Assembly (NCBI RefSeq): GCF_031453975.1
Contig: NZ_JAVDPW010000004.1
Span: forward strand, 124,001 to 188,000
Direction: 5' to 3'
From: Inquilinus ginsengisoli_A
GTDB lineage: Bacteria; Pseudomonadota; Alphaproteobacteria; DSM-16000; Inquilinaceae
DNA length: 64,000 bases
Shown: positions 51,806 through 60,777 of the stretch, in pieces
How positions within the stretch are numbered: position 1 is the first letter of the stretch
Layout of the letters: every line of letters starts with the position of its first letter
Notes under the pieces: model-generated
What the model was told of the DNA's origin: nothing
Seen by the model: the letters and a program-made list of their open reading frames with translations, nothing else
Database searches by the model: none
Program-made: the position numbers and the translations under genes

Positions 51806-52724
51806 CGTCGCTGTCGATGGCGGCATCGCCTCGAAGGTCGCCCGCTCCGCGGCGCGGGCGGAGACCTTGGCTGCCTGGCGCCTGTCCGCCCCGGCGGTGC
51901 TGCTGCTGGCCGTGCTGATCCTGGCCCCGACCCTGGCCGTGCTGGGCTTCAGCCTGACCGATTACGAGCTGGGCTATGACGGCATCCGCTTCATCGGCCT
52001 CGACAACTACGCCGAGCTGCTGGGCGACCGCACCTTCCTGATCTCGCTGAAGAACACCGCGGTCTACACCGCCATCGTCACCCCGGCCTCGGTGCTACTG
52101 GGCCTGGGCGTGGCGCTGCTGATCCAGGCCGAGACGCGCGGCCGCGCCTTCTTCCGCACCGTCTACTTCCTGCCTGTCGCCTCGCTGCTGGTCGCCATGG
52201 CCACGGTCTGGCAGTACCTGCTGCACCCCAGCATCGGCCCGGTGAACGAGATGCTGCGGCTGGTCGGCCTGCCCGGGCCGAACTGGCTGGGCGGCAGCGG
52301 CACGGTTCTGCTCAGCCTCGCCTTGATCGGGGTGTGGCAGTCGGTCGGCTTCAACATGGTGCTGTTCCTGGCCGGGCTGACAGCGATCCCGCGCGAGCTG
52401 TATGCCGCCGCCGAGATCGACGGCGCGGCCAGCGCCTGGGAGCGGTTCCGGCTGGTGACCTGGCCGATGCTGGGGCCGACCACGCTGTTCGTCATCACCA
52501 TCAGCGTGGTCAACGCGGTGAAGGTGTTCGAGACCGTCGGCACCCTGACCCAGGGCGGGCCGAACAAGGCGTCCGAGGTCCTGCTGTGGACCATCTACCA
52601 GGAGGGCTTCGTCTATCTCCGCGTCGGCTACGCCTCGGCGATGACGGTGGTGTTCCTGGCCGTGCTGGTGGTGCTGATGCTGGTGCAGTACCGGGTACTC
52701 GACCGCCGGGTGCACTACACATGA
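51798..52724 (+). CDS. ABC transporter permease, UgpA/MalF type
   Basis: Inner-membrane protein of 308 aa with about six helices (VLLLAVLILAPTLAVLGFSL, then FFRTVYFLPVASLLVAMATV). The EAA loop coupling the permease to the ATPase is readable as LYAAAEIDGAASAWERFRLV, with the pattern EAAxxDGA. It is typical of CUT1 carbohydrate/G3P importer subunits. It starts 8 nt before the end of the ATPase gene and ends in a 4-nt ATGA overlap with the next permease, evidence of tight translational coupling. Confidence 0.94.
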   Translation: MASVAVDGGIASKVARSAARAETLAAWRLSAPAVLLLAVLILAPTLAVLGFSLTDYELGYDGIRFIGLDNYAELLGDRTFLISLKNTAVYTAIVTPASVLLGLGVALLIQAETRGRAFFRTVYFLPVASLLVAMATVWQYLLHPSIGPVNEMLRLVGLPGPNWLGGSGTVLLSLALIGVWQSVGFNMVLFLAGLTAIPRELYAAAEIDGAASAWERFRLVTWPMLGPTTLFVITISVVNAVKVFETVGTLTQGGPNKASEVLLWTIYQEGFVYLRVGYASAMTVVFLAVLVVLMLVQYRVLDRRVHYT

Positions 52725-53557
52725 ACGCACAACCCTGGACGGCCGGACGGGTCGCACGCTTCGCCCTGCTGTCGCTCGGCGCCTTCGTCTTCATCGCGCC
52801 CTATCTGTGGATGCTGGCGGTCGCGCTGAAGCCGCAGGACGAGATCTTCTCGTCCTCCCTGTCGCTGTTGCCGCATCGCTGGGCCCTGGTCGAGAATTTC
52901 GCCAAGGCGCTGACCCGGGTGCCGATGGGCCGGATCCTGCTGAACGGCGTGATCGTCTGCGGCCTGATCCTGGTGCTGCAGCTGGTGACTGCGATCCCCT
53001 GCGCCTACGCCATGGCCAAGCTGCGTTTCCGCGGCGCCCAGGCGATGGTGACGATGATCATGCTGGGCCTGCTGGTGCCGATCCACGCCATCGCCCTGCC
53101 GATCTATGTCGCGCTGTCGGCCACCGGCACGCTGAACTCCTATGTCGCGCTGGTGTCGCCTTTCGCCATCTCGGTGTTCGGCATCTTCCTGTTCCTGCAG
53201 TTCTTCCGGGCCATGCCGGACGACCTGATCGCCGCGGCGCGGCTGGACGGGATGACCGAGCTGGGGATCGTCCGCCGCGTCATCGTGCCGAACGCCTGGC
53301 CGGCGATCACCGCCTTCGCGATCTTCTCGGTCGTCGCGCATTGGAACGACCTGTTCTGGCCGCTGATCGTGGTCAGCGACACCAGGATGGCGACGCCGCC
53401 GCTGGGCCTTTTGTTCTTCCGCGCGGCCGAGGCCGGCGACGACTACGGCGCGCTGATGGCCGCGACGGTGATCGTCACCCTGCCGCTGGTCGTGGCCTTC
53501 CTGGCCGCCCAGCGCCGCTTCATCGAAGGCATCACCTTGACCGGCCTGAAGGGCTGA
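52721..53557 (+). CDS. ABC transporter permease, UgpE/MalG type
   Basis: Membrane protein of 278 aa, the second permease of the pair. It starts with one helix (FALLSLGAFVFIAPYLWMLA) and has the EAA-type loop DLIAAARLDGMTELGIVRRV. The central AIPCAYAMAKLRFRGAQAMV block marks MalG/UgpE-like subunits. It lies within the operon between the first permease (4-nt overlap) and the binding-protein gene (32-nt gap). Confidence 0.94.
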   Translation: MNAQPWTAGRVARFALLSLGAFVFIAPYLWMLAVALKPQDEIFSSSLSLLPHRWALVENFAKALTRVPMGRILLNGVIVCGLILVLQLVTAIPCAYAMAKLRFRGAQAMVTMIMLGLLVPIHAIALPIYVALSATGTLNSYVALVSPFAISVFGIFLFLQFFRAMPDDLIAAARLDGMTELGIVRRVIVPNAWPAITAFAIFSVVAHWNDLFWPLIVVSDTRMATPPLGLLFFRAAEAGDDYGALMAATVIVTLPLVVAFLAAQRRFIEGITLTGLKG

Positions 53558-53589
53558 GCGCCGGTCGACACTCCAGGAGAGGGGATATC

Positions 53590-54855
53590 GTGAAACTGTT
53601 CCGAACCATGCTGGCGGGCGTGGCGCTGGCGGGTGCCCTGATGGGCACTGCGCAGGCCGACACCACCCTGATCGTCCATTACCCGATGCCGGGCTTCTTC
53701 AAGGACGTGATGGACACGATCTCGCAGAAGTACATGGCCGGGCATCCGGACGTGAAGATCGTGTTCGCCAGCCCGTCGCCGACCTATGAGGACGGGCTGC
53801 AGCAGATCCTGCGCCAGGCCGGCACCGACGAGATGCCCGACATCACCTTCATCGGCCTGAACCGGCTGCGGGTGGTGGCGGAACGCGGCATCTCGGTCGA
53901 CCTCAAGCCCTTCGTCGACAAGGACGGCCACATGGCCGAACAGGGCTTCAGCGACCACATCCTGGGCCTAGCCCAGTTCGGCGGCCAGCAGGCCGGGCTG
54001 GCTTTCGCCACCTCGAACCCGATCATGTATCTCAACGCCGACCTGGTGCGGCAGGCCGGCGGCAACCCCGACGTCCCGCCCAAGACCTGGGACGAGGTGC
54101 TGGCGCTGGGCGCCAAGATCAAGGCGCTGGGCAACGGCGTCGATGGCATCGATTTCCGCTGGCAGGGCGACGACTGGATGTTCAGCGCCCTGCTGTTCGG
54201 TGCCGGCGGCGACATGCTGTCGGCCGATGAGAAGAAGGTCGCCTTCGACGGGCCGGAAGGCCTGGCCGCCTTCACCCTGGTCCAGCGCATGGTGAAAGAG
54301 GGCGGCATGCCGGTCTTCACCAAATCGGCCGGCGAGCAGGCCTTCGTCGCCGGCAAGGTCGGCATCGAGTTCCAGACCACCGGCGCCCTGCGCAACACCA
54401 TCAAGAATGTCGGCGACAAGTTCGAGATGCGCACCGCGCCGATCCCGATGCTGGACCCGGCCAAGGGCCAGCTGCCGACCGGCGGCAACGCCGCCGTCAT
54501 GCTGACCCGCGACCCGGCCAAGCAGCAGGTGGCCTGGGACTTCATCAAATTCGCCGCCGGGCCCTATGGCGCCTCGGTGGTGGTGCCGGGCACCGGCTAT
54601 GTCCCGAACAACGAGCTGGCGGCGAAGTCGCCGGAGTATCTCGGCGACTTCTACGCCAAGAACCCGCTGTTCAAGGCCGGGCTGGAGCAGATGACCGAGA
54701 TGCGGCCCTGGTACGCCTTCCCCGGCAGCAACGGCGTGAAGGTAACCCAGACCATCGTCGACAACCTGTCGCGGGTGGTGGAGCAGAGCGCGACGCCGCA
54801 GGAGGCCCTGGCCGACGCGTCGGACGAGGTGCAGAAGCTGCTGCCGCGCCATTGA
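53590..54855 (+). CDS. Extracellular solute-binding protein (family 1, UgpB-like)
   Basis: Periplasmic protein of 421 aa with signal peptide MKLFRTMLAGVALAGALMGT followed by AQA-DTT. Its order and fold match CUT1 family 1 binding proteins: VMDTISQKYMAGHPDVKIVF near the N-terminus, PDITFIGLNRLRVVAERG and FAGSAVMKxG-like segments around the hinge (FVAGKVGIEFQTTGALRNTI). The ligand is not readable; sugar or glycerol-3-phosphate-like solutes are candidates. GTG start with a GGAGAGGGG box. It is the last operon gene, followed by a hairpin at 54864. Confidence 0.93.
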   Translation: MKLFRTMLAGVALAGALMGTAQADTTLIVHYPMPGFFKDVMDTISQKYMAGHPDVKIVFASPSPTYEDGLQQILRQAGTDEMPDITFIGLNRLRVVAERGISVDLKPFVDKDGHMAEQGFSDHILGLAQFGGQQAGLAFATSNPIMYLNADLVRQAGGNPDVPPKTWDEVLALGAKIKALGNGVDGIDFRWQGDDWMFSALLFGAGGDMLSADEKKVAFDGPEGLAAFTLVQRMVKEGGMPVFTKSAGEQAFVAGKVGIEFQTTGALRNTIKNVGDKFEMRTAPIPMLDPAKGQLPTGGNAAVMLTRDPAKQQVAWDFIKFAAGPYGASVVVPGTGYVPNNELAAKSPEYLGDFYAKNPLFKAGLEQMTEMRPWYAFPGSNGVKVTQTIVDNLSRVVEQSATPQEALADASDEVQKLLPRH

Positions 54856-54863
54856 AACCAGCG

Positions 54864-54888
54864 GGCCAGCCCCTGCCAGGGGCTGGCC
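54864..54888 (+). terminator. Hairpin at end of ABC operon, perfect 10-bp stem
   Basis: GGCCAGCCCC and its complement enclose TGCCA, starting 9 bp after the binding-protein stop. It has no T-tract, but the position fits a transcript-end or mRNA-stabilising hairpin. Confidence 0.65.
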
Positions 54889-54960
54889 TCGCCGGATGAT
54901 TCATGGATAGAAGGATTGCGGCCGGAACTTCGCCAGGTCCGGCATTCTGTAGAGGCGCCG

Positions 54961-55722
54961 ATGACCACCGACGATCTCGCCTGGACGGCGGAGGAAGCCT
55001 GCCAGAACGCGTGGCCGTCGCCGCGTCAGGTCCTGCTGGAAGGCTGGCTGCTGCGGGCATCCGGCGGCCAGACGCGCCGGACCAACTCGGTCAACCCGCT
55101 GCGGTCGGGGCCGCGCGATCCGTCGCGCATCGTGGCGGCGGCGGAAGGCATCTACCGCTCGCTCGGCCAGTCGGCCCTGTTCCGGGTGCCCTCCATCGTC
55201 GCCGAGATGGATGGGCCGCTGGAGCGCCAGGGCTATGCCGCCGAGGGCGAGACCTGCACGATCTTCGCCGATCTCGCCGATCACCGGACCGAGCCTGACG
55301 GGACGGTCGAGCTGTCGGAAACTCCGAGCGAGGCGTGGCTGGCGGCGCGCACCGCGATGAATCCGACCGAGTCAGCCGATGCGGCCGGAAGCCCCTATCG
55401 CCAGATGGTCGGCAGCATCGTGCTGCCCAAGGCCTTTGCCGCCCGCCGCGTCGACGGGGCGCTGGTGGCGATCGCCTATGGCGTCATCCACGATCAACTG
55501 CTGGTGGTGGAATCCGTGGGCACCCATCCGGACCACCGCCAGCGTGGCCACGCGGCCCGGACCGTGAGCGGCCTGATGGGCTGGGCGAAGTCCCGGGGCA
55601 TCCAGGGCTGCTGCCTGCAGGTCGTGGCCGACAACAGCGCCGCCCGTGCCCTCTATCGATCGCTCGGCTTCGGCACCGAACTGTCCCGCTATCACTATCG
55701 CCGCCAGCCCGACGCCGGCTGA
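54961..55722 (+). CDS. GNAT-family acetyltransferase
   Basis: Protein of 253 aa. The acetyl-CoA P-loop is HPDHRQRGHAARTVSGLMGW (Q/RxxGxA motif), followed by CCLQVVADNSAARALYRSLG, the standard C-terminal half of the fold. The first ~130 residues (ENAWPSPRQ-like start, LLRASGGQTRRTNSVNPL) form an extended N-domain seen in a subgroup of GNAT proteins. The acceptor is unknown. The ATG at 54961 has an AGAGG box. It is convergent with the DUF1127 gene. Confidence 0.9.
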   Translation: MTTDDLAWTAEEACQNAWPSPRQVLLEGWLLRASGGQTRRTNSVNPLRSGPRDPSRIVAAAEGIYRSLGQSALFRVPSIVAEMDGPLERQGYAAEGETCTIFADLADHRTEPDGTVELSETPSEAWLAARTAMNPTESADAAGSPYRQMVGSIVLPKAFAARRVDGALVAIAYGVIHDQLLVVESVGTHPDHRQRGHAARTVSGLMGWAKSRGIQGCCLQVVADNSAARALYRSLGFGTELSRYHYRRQPDAG

Positions 55723-55760
55723 CCTCCCCGCCATCGGCCTGCCGACAGGCGAGGTCATGG

Positions 55761-56024
55761 TCAGCGCCGCAGTGAAGCGGCGGTCTCGTCGATCGGCACG
55801 AGGTGCATGACCCGGCCGGTGCCGATGCGGCGGAAGCCGATGTCCCGCAGCTGGTGATCGGTCATCAGGTGCTTCCGCTCACGGGCGCGACGGCTGCGGT
55901 CGGCGGCGGCCCGATACAAGGCGACGAATGCGCCCCGGAGACGGCGGAAGGCCGGTCTTTCCTGAACTGGGAAGTCCAATCTGCTTTCGATACAGTAAAG
56001 CGACCGCTCTGCGTGGTGGTCCAT
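55761..56024 (-). CDS. DUF1127-family small protein
   Basis: Protein of 87 aa with the DUF1127 signature near the end (MTDHQLRDIGFRRIGTGRVM), in which LxDIGLxR is the conserved core. Family members are short Arg-rich proteins of alphaproteobacteria and enterobacteria, some linked to phosphate or carbon metabolism and RNA turnover. Here the motif is preceded by a longer basic stretch (ALYRAAADRSRRARERKHLM). GGAGG lies 9 nt before the ATG at 56024. The local function is unknown. Confidence 0.88.
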   Translation of the reverse strand: MDHHAERSLYCIESRLDFPVQERPAFRRLRGAFVALYRAAADRSRRARERKHLMTDHQLRDIGFRRIGTGRVMHLVPIDETAASLRR

Positions 56025-56295
56025 TTTCTTGTCCTCCGGAAACTTTGTCATCCGAGGGGTGCGACCTTGGCCGCATCCATCTTCACGAGGCTCAGTTTTC
56101 CGGATCTGGGCTACACCACGATTTCGTTTTGCGGGGAACTCGGCTACTTCTGCAATCGTCCGCCAGTGCTTCAGGACCGGGCGCGTGGCTAGGCTGCGGA
56201 CAGCGGATAGACCGCGCGGAAGGCGCCACCGCCGGCACGCGGCAGCCACGGTGCGCAGGATGGAAATCCGTCCCGCGACCGCGGCCCGTCCGGTG

Positions 56296-56772
56296 TCAGA
56301 GCTTCGCGACAAGGGCCGCCAGCTGGTCGGCGCACTGGCCCCAGCCTTCGTGGAAACCCATCTTCTCATGGGCCTCGCGGTCGGCCACGGTCCAGTGCAG
56401 CGCGCGAGCGGTGTAGCGGGTCTTCCCGCCCTCGTCCTCGAAGGTGATGATGCCGGTAAAGAACGGCTTCTCCGACGGCTCCCAGGCCTTGGTGTAGGCG
56501 TCGGTGAAGACCAGGCGTTCGTTCTTGACGACCTCGAGATACACGCCCGGGTTCGGGAACTCGGTGCCGTCGGGGCCGCGCATCACGATCAGGCTGGAGC
56601 CGCCCGGCCGGACGTCAGTCTCGATCACCGGGGTGGTCCAAGGCAGCGGCGCGAACCACTGCTTCATCAGCTCGGGCTCGGTCCAGGCGCGATACAGGGT
56701 CTCGCGCGGCGCGTCGATCAGGCGGGTCAGGATCAGTTCGCGATCCGAGGTCGGGGCGGCATTGGCGGTCAT
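56296..56772 (-). CDS. SRPBCC/AHSA1-domain protein
   Basis: Protein of 158 aa with a START-like fold. It begins RELILTRLIDAPRETLYRAW, then WFAPLPWTTPVIETDVRPGG and ends with the long helix EAHEKMGFHEGWGQCADQLA; these are diagnostic of the AHSA1 (Aha1-like) family, which binds hydrophobic ligands. Its role is unknown; family members often sit next to ArsR-type regulators, absent here. GGAG precedes the ATG at 56772. A 271-bp gap downstream, before the DUF1127 gene, contains no gene. Confidence 0.93.
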   Translation of the reverse strand: MTANAAPTSDRELILTRLIDAPRETLYRAWTEPELMKQWFAPLPWTTPVIETDVRPGGSSLIVMRGPDGTEFPNPGVYLEVVKNERLVFTDAYTKAWEPSEKPFFTGIITFEDEGGKTRYTARALHWTVADREAHEKMGFHEGWGQCADQLAALVAKL

Positions 56773-57060
56773 CGGTGGTCTCCGTGTTTGGATGTCTCTG
56801 CCCCAAGGACGACCGGGTGATCAGCGAACCGACACGGGCCGAGGAAAATTCTGCGGAGCCACCACGATCCCATCCTGGCGGCGCTTCTGCATCCGATCGC
56901 GCGACGCGACTTTGCCCACCTCCAGAGGGCACCACAACTCGGGGCCTGCGACAGTCGACGAAACCGCCGCCTGCGACGACCTGTCCATTCCACCTTTCCG
57001 AAATGCCTCCCCCCGATAGACTGCCATCCTGCCTGCCACGAGTCGGAGTGAGCCGGGACG

Positions 57061-57621
57061 ATGCCGATGTCTGCCACGACCTTCGTCGACTGGGCGATGG
57101 CGAATCCGATGAACGCCGCGATCCTAGAGCGGCTGCCCCGGCTCGGCTTGGCGGACTGCTTCCTGACGGCCGGCTGCCTGTTCCAGACGATCTGGAACCG
57201 GCGCTCGGGGCGCCCGGCACCCTCGGCCATCAAAGATTACGACGTCTTCTATTTCGACGATTGCGACCTGTCGTGGGAGGCCGAGGATGCCGTGATCCAG
57301 CGGGCCGCTTCTGTGTTCGACGATCTCGACGTATCGGTCGAGATCAGGAACCAAGCCCGGGTTCATCTCTGGTACCCGCAGCGGTTCGGCGGCGCTTATC
57401 CGCGCCTGCACCGTTCGAAGGACGGCATCGACCGCTATCTCGTCGCCTGCACCTGCGTCGGCATCGATGCCGCCTCGGGCGATCTGTATGCCCCGAACGG
57501 GTTGGAGGACTTGTGGGATGGCCTTCTGAGGATCAACCCCATGAACCCGCGGCCCGATCTTTTTCGCCGCAAGGCGGAAGACTACCAAGCCCGCTGGCCA
57601 TGGCTGACAATCGCCGCTTAG
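57061..57621 (+). CDS. Nucleotidyltransferase-family protein (PF06042/COG3575 type)
   Basis: Protein of 186 aa. It begins NAAILERLPRLGLADCFLTA, then FLTAGCLFQTIWN and SAIKDYDVFYFDD, where the IKDYDVFYFD element is the divalent-metal DxD motif of this nucleotidyltransferase family. GDLYAPNGLEDLWDGLLRIN and MNPRPDLFRRKAEDYQARWP complete the domain. Substrate and function are unknown. It is upstream of and co-directional with the GNAT gene at 57648 (26-bp gap). Confidence 0.88.
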   Translation: MPMSATTFVDWAMANPMNAAILERLPRLGLADCFLTAGCLFQTIWNRRSGRPAPSAIKDYDVFYFDDCDLSWEAEDAVIQRAASVFDDLDVSVEIRNQARVHLWYPQRFGGAYPRLHRSKDGIDRYLVACTCVGIDAASGDLYAPNGLEDLWDGLLRINPMNPRPDLFRRKAEDYQARWPWLTIAA

Positions 57622-57647
57622 ACCCAAGCTCACACCGGAAGGCCGCC

Positions 57648-58073
57648 ATGCCGAGACCGCTGCTCCTATTGACCGATGTCGTAGACCCAGCGATGCAACA
57701 GCTCCTCAACGATGGGCTGAACAGCTACAATGACGAGGTCACCGGCTACAGCGACCGGCGGCCGCTCGCGATCACTGTCCAGGATCCCGAGACCGGTGAG
57801 GTATTGGGCGGCGCCACCGGCCGCACCTCCCTGGGCATGCTGTTCCTCGAACTCTTCCATCTGCCGACATCGCTGCGCGGCTCCGGGCTCGGGAGCGAGA
57901 TTCTGCAGATGTTCGAGGATGAGGGCCGGCGGCGCGGCTGCCGGGTGGCCATGCTGTTCACGATCAGCTTCCAGGCTCCCGGCTTCTACGAGCGCCACGG
58001 ATGGCGGCGCTTTGGCGAGATCGCCTGTGACCCGCCCGGTACGAGCCGGGTGTTCATGACGAAGGATCTGTGA
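57648..58073 (+). CDS. GNAT-family N-acetyltransferase
   Basis: Protein of 141 aa. The GNAT core is LHLPTSLRGSGLG-like: PTSLRGSGLGSEILQMFEDE is the acetyl-CoA loop (RGxGLG), followed by GCRVAMLFTISFQAPGFYER and HGWRRFGEI. The N-terminus reads VTGYSDRRPLAITVQDPETG. This layout matches small GNAT proteins with an N-terminal beta-hairpin. The acceptor is unknown. The ATG at 57648 has GGAAGG upstream. Confidence 0.88.
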   Translation: MPRPLLLLTDVVDPAMQQLLNDGLNSYNDEVTGYSDRRPLAITVQDPETGEVLGGATGRTSLGMLFLELFHLPTSLRGSGLGSEILQMFEDEGRRRGCRVAMLFTISFQAPGFYERHGWRRFGEIACDPPGTSRVFMTKDL

Positions 58074-58226
58074 GGCGAGCGCGCCTGGGCAGATTGCCGT
58101 GGGTCTGACACGACCGGCATCGTCGCTGTTTCGGCGACAATCTTGTTCCCGACGGTATGATTGTCTGCGCCGCCCGGCACCCGACATGGAGGCCATCACG
58201 ACGACCATGACGCCAAGGAGGTTCGC

Positions 58227-58928
58227 ATGATCACCATCCGCCCGGCCGCGGAACGCGGCACCGCCGATTTCGGCTGGCTCGACAGCCGGCACAGCTTCTC
58301 CTTCGGCCAGTACCACGATCCGGAGCAGATGGGCCTGGGGCCGCTGCGGGTGATCAACGAAGACCGTGTCCGCGGCGGTGCCGGCTTCGACACCCACGGC
58401 CATCGCGACATGGAGATCCTGTCCTACGTCCTCGATGGCGCGCTGGAGCACAAGGACAGCATCGGCACCGGATCGGTGATCCGCCCGGGCGACGTGCAGC
58501 GGATGTCGGCCGGCAGCGGCATCCGACACAGCGAGTTCAACCATTCCGACCGCGACCCGGTGCATTTCCTGCAGATCTGGATCCTGCCCGAGCAGGCCGG
58601 CCTGGCGCCGGGCTACGAGCAGGTCACCGTGGCGCGTGAGGAGAAGCAGGGCCGCCTGCGCCTGATCGGTGCCCGGTCGGGCGGCGACGGGGCGGTGACG
58701 ATCCACCAGGATGTGGCGCTGTATGCCTCGATCCTGGCTGCGGGAGACGAGGTCGGCCACGCGCTGCAACCGGGCCGCAAGGCATGGCTGCAGGTGGTGC
58801 GCGGAGCGGTCGAACTGAATGGCCGGCGCCTCGATGCGGGCGACGGCGCCGCGGTCGAGGACGAGGCTGCGGTGACGATCACCGGGCGCGCTGCAGACAG
58901 CGAGATCCTGCTGTTCGACCTGCCCTGA
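58227..58928 (+). CDS. Pirin-family bicupin (YhhW-like)
   Basis: Protein of 233 aa, matching the E. coli YhhW length. The N-terminal cupin has the metal motif GFDTHGHRDMEILSYVLDG and the following HxH..E positions in VIRPGDVQRMSAGSGIRHSE. YhhW has quercetin 2,3-dioxygenase activity in vitro; physiological roles of pirins are unclear. The ATG at 58227 follows an ideal AAGGAGG box. It is convergent with the Lrp-family gene, only 6 bp away. Confidence 0.95.
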   Translation: MITIRPAAERGTADFGWLDSRHSFSFGQYHDPEQMGLGPLRVINEDRVRGGAGFDTHGHRDMEILSYVLDGALEHKDSIGTGSVIRPGDVQRMSAGSGIRHSEFNHSDRDPVHFLQIWILPEQAGLAPGYEQVTVAREEKQGRLRLIGARSGGDGAVTIHQDVALYASILAAGDEVGHALQPGRKAWLQVVRGAVELNGRRLDAGDGAAVEDEAAVTITGRAADSEILLFDLP

Positions 58929-58934
58929 CCGTCG

Positions 58935-59432
58935 TCAGGCCGCCGGTTGCGGCCCGCGTTCGAGATAGGAACTGAGGGCGATATAGCTGCGGGTGCCCTT
59001 GACGCCCGGGATTTCGTAGATCATCCGCAGCAGATCCTCCAGCGCCTGGGTGTCCCGCATCCGCACCTTCAGCAGCATGCAGGTGTCGCCGGTGACCGAA
59101 TGGATCTCCTCGACATCCGGCAGCGCGGCGAGGTCGAGCATCTCCTGGCTCTTGCCCCAGCCGATGGTGTCGACATGGATGAAGGCCAGCAGCGGCTTGC
59201 CCAGCTTGGGCCCATCCAGCGCCGCCACGGTCGCCTTGATCACCCCGTCGCGCTTCAGCCGTTTCACCCGCTCATGCACCGCCGGCGGCGACAGATTCAG
59301 GGCACGGCCGAGTTCGGCATAGCTCAAGGCCGCGTCGACGGCGATCAGCCCTAATAATTTTCGGTCGACGGCGTCGACGGCGGCAGCCTCGGCCGGCCGG
59401 CGCCGAACCGCCTTCGTTTTTTCGATGACCAT
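58935..59432 (-). CDS. Lrp/AsnC-family transcriptional regulator
   Basis: Protein of 165 aa. The N-terminal HTH (DRKLLGLIAVDAALSYAELG, LSPPAVHERVKRLKRDGVI) is followed by a RAM effector-binding domain (FIHVDTIGWGKSQEMLDLAA, EIHSVTGDTCMLLKVRMRDT, IPGVKGTRSYIALSSYLERG). It should bind an amino acid or analogue as an octamer/dimer-of-dimers. ATG at 59432; a GTG at 59441 is an alternative start. It is divergent from the MFS gene with 46 bp between the starts and probably regulates it. Confidence 0.94.
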   Translation of the reverse strand: MVIEKTKAVRRRPAEAAAVDAVDRKLLGLIAVDAALSYAELGRALNLSPPAVHERVKRLKRDGVIKATVAALDGPKLGKPLLAFIHVDTIGWGKSQEMLDLAALPDVEEIHSVTGDTCMLLKVRMRDTQALEDLLRMIYEIPGVKGTRSYIALSSYLERGPQPAA

Positions 59433-59478
59433 TTGAATCACGCTTCCTGACTGAACGTGGTTCGGTGATTATGGCCAT

Positions 59479-60672
59479 ATGCCTGAACATCATCAATATG
59501 GAAGCGCCATCTCGCTGCAGACCGCGATCCTAACGGCGGGCATTGCCGTGGTCGGGTCGAACTCGCTGGTGCTGAGTCCAATCCTGGGCGATGTGGCGAC
59601 GGCGATGGCAACAACGCCGGTGGCGGTGTCCCGCGCCATCGCAGCCTATGGCGGGGCCACGGCCCTCTCGGCTTTCCTGCTGGCACCGCAGATCGACCGG
59701 ATCGGGCCGCGACGGGCCTTGTTCGCAGGCATGGCCGGGCTGATCGCGGCGACCCTGCTGTCGGCCCTCGCCAACCACTGGCTGATGCTGACAGCGGCCC
59801 AGGCGCTGGCCGGGCTGGGGGCCGGGGTGATCCTGCCATCGATCTACACCTTGGCCACCACCATCGCGCCGCCGGGCCGGGAGTCGCGCGTGCTCGGCCG
59901 GGTGCTGACCGGCTGGTCGGTCTCGATGGTGGCGGGGGTGCCTGCGGCCGCCTTCATCGCCGAGACGCTGGGCTGGCGCGCCGTGTTCCTGCTGCTGGCC
60001 GGGCTCGCCGCCCTCGCCCTGCCCGGCATCGCCCGGCTGCCGGCGCGCAGCGGTCGGGCAGCGGCGGCGCGGCAGGGACCGGCGGCGCTGGTCGCCCCCC
60101 TCACCTATTCCGGCGTGCCGGCGCTGCTGCTGATCTGCCTTGGCTTCATGGCCTCATTCTACGGCGTGTACGCTTTCATCGGCGACCATGTGCGCAGCCA
60201 GCTCGGCCTCTCCGCCGGGCAGGCCGGACTGATCGTGCTGACCTATGGGCTCGGCTTCGGCGCCGCCAGCTTCGGCGACGGGCTGGTCGACCGGCTGGGG
60301 CCGCGCCGGCTCTTCCCCGCCATCCTCGTGGCCGTGGCCGCGATCTACTCACTGATGCTGCCAGCGGCGCATAGCTTCACCGCCATTGCCGCGCTGACCG
60401 GGCTATGGGGCTTCGCCAACCATTTCGGCCTGAACATCCTGGTGCTGCAGTTGTCGCAGGCGAAGCCGGACGCACGAGGCGCCGTGCTGGGCCTGAACAG
60501 CGCCGTCACCTATCTCGGCGTCCTGGTCGGCACCGGGCTGGCAGGGATCGGCTATGCCGGTACCGGCTTCCGGCCCGTGGCGTTGGGGGCAGCCGCCGCG
60601 TGCCTCGCCGCTGCCCTGATCGCCGCCACGGCTTTGCGGTCCCGCCGAAGCGCCGACCCCGCGACATCCTGA
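59479..60672 (+). CDS. MFS transporter next to Lrp-type regulator
   Basis: Membrane protein of 397 aa with about twelve helices. The MFS motif A is between helices 2 and 3 as LLAPQIDRIGPRRALFAGMA, and LAGLGAGVILPSIYTLATTI and LTGWSVSMVAGVPAAAFIAE fit the arabinose/chloramphenicol-exporter-like family. The short N-terminus MPEHHQYGSAISLQTAILTA has no signal. Divergent from the Lrp/AsnC gene, so an amino-acid or drug exporter under its control is likely. The substrate is unknown. Confidence 0.9.
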   Translation: MPEHHQYGSAISLQTAILTAGIAVVGSNSLVLSPILGDVATAMATTPVAVSRAIAAYGGATALSAFLLAPQIDRIGPRRALFAGMAGLIAATLLSALANHWLMLTAAQALAGLGAGVILPSIYTLATTIAPPGRESRVLGRVLTGWSVSMVAGVPAAAFIAETLGWRAVFLLLAGLAALALPGIARLPARSGRAAAARQGPAALVAPLTYSGVPALLLICLGFMASFYGVYAFIGDHVRSQLGLSAGQAGLIVLTYGLGFGAASFGDGLVDRLGPRRLFPAILVAVAAIYSLMLPAAHSFTAIAALTGLWGFANHFGLNILVLQLSQAKPDARGAVLGLNSAVTYLGVLVGTGLAGIGYAGTGFRPVALGAAAACLAAALIAATALRSRRSADPATS

Positions 60673-60777
60673 CAGGTCTGGTCGCGAAACTTCCGGCCAA
60701 CCCTTTCCGAACAGCGTCCGGATCCCCATTGTCTGGGGCCAGATTGAGCGGGCACCGGATCCCGCGGAAGGACCAGG

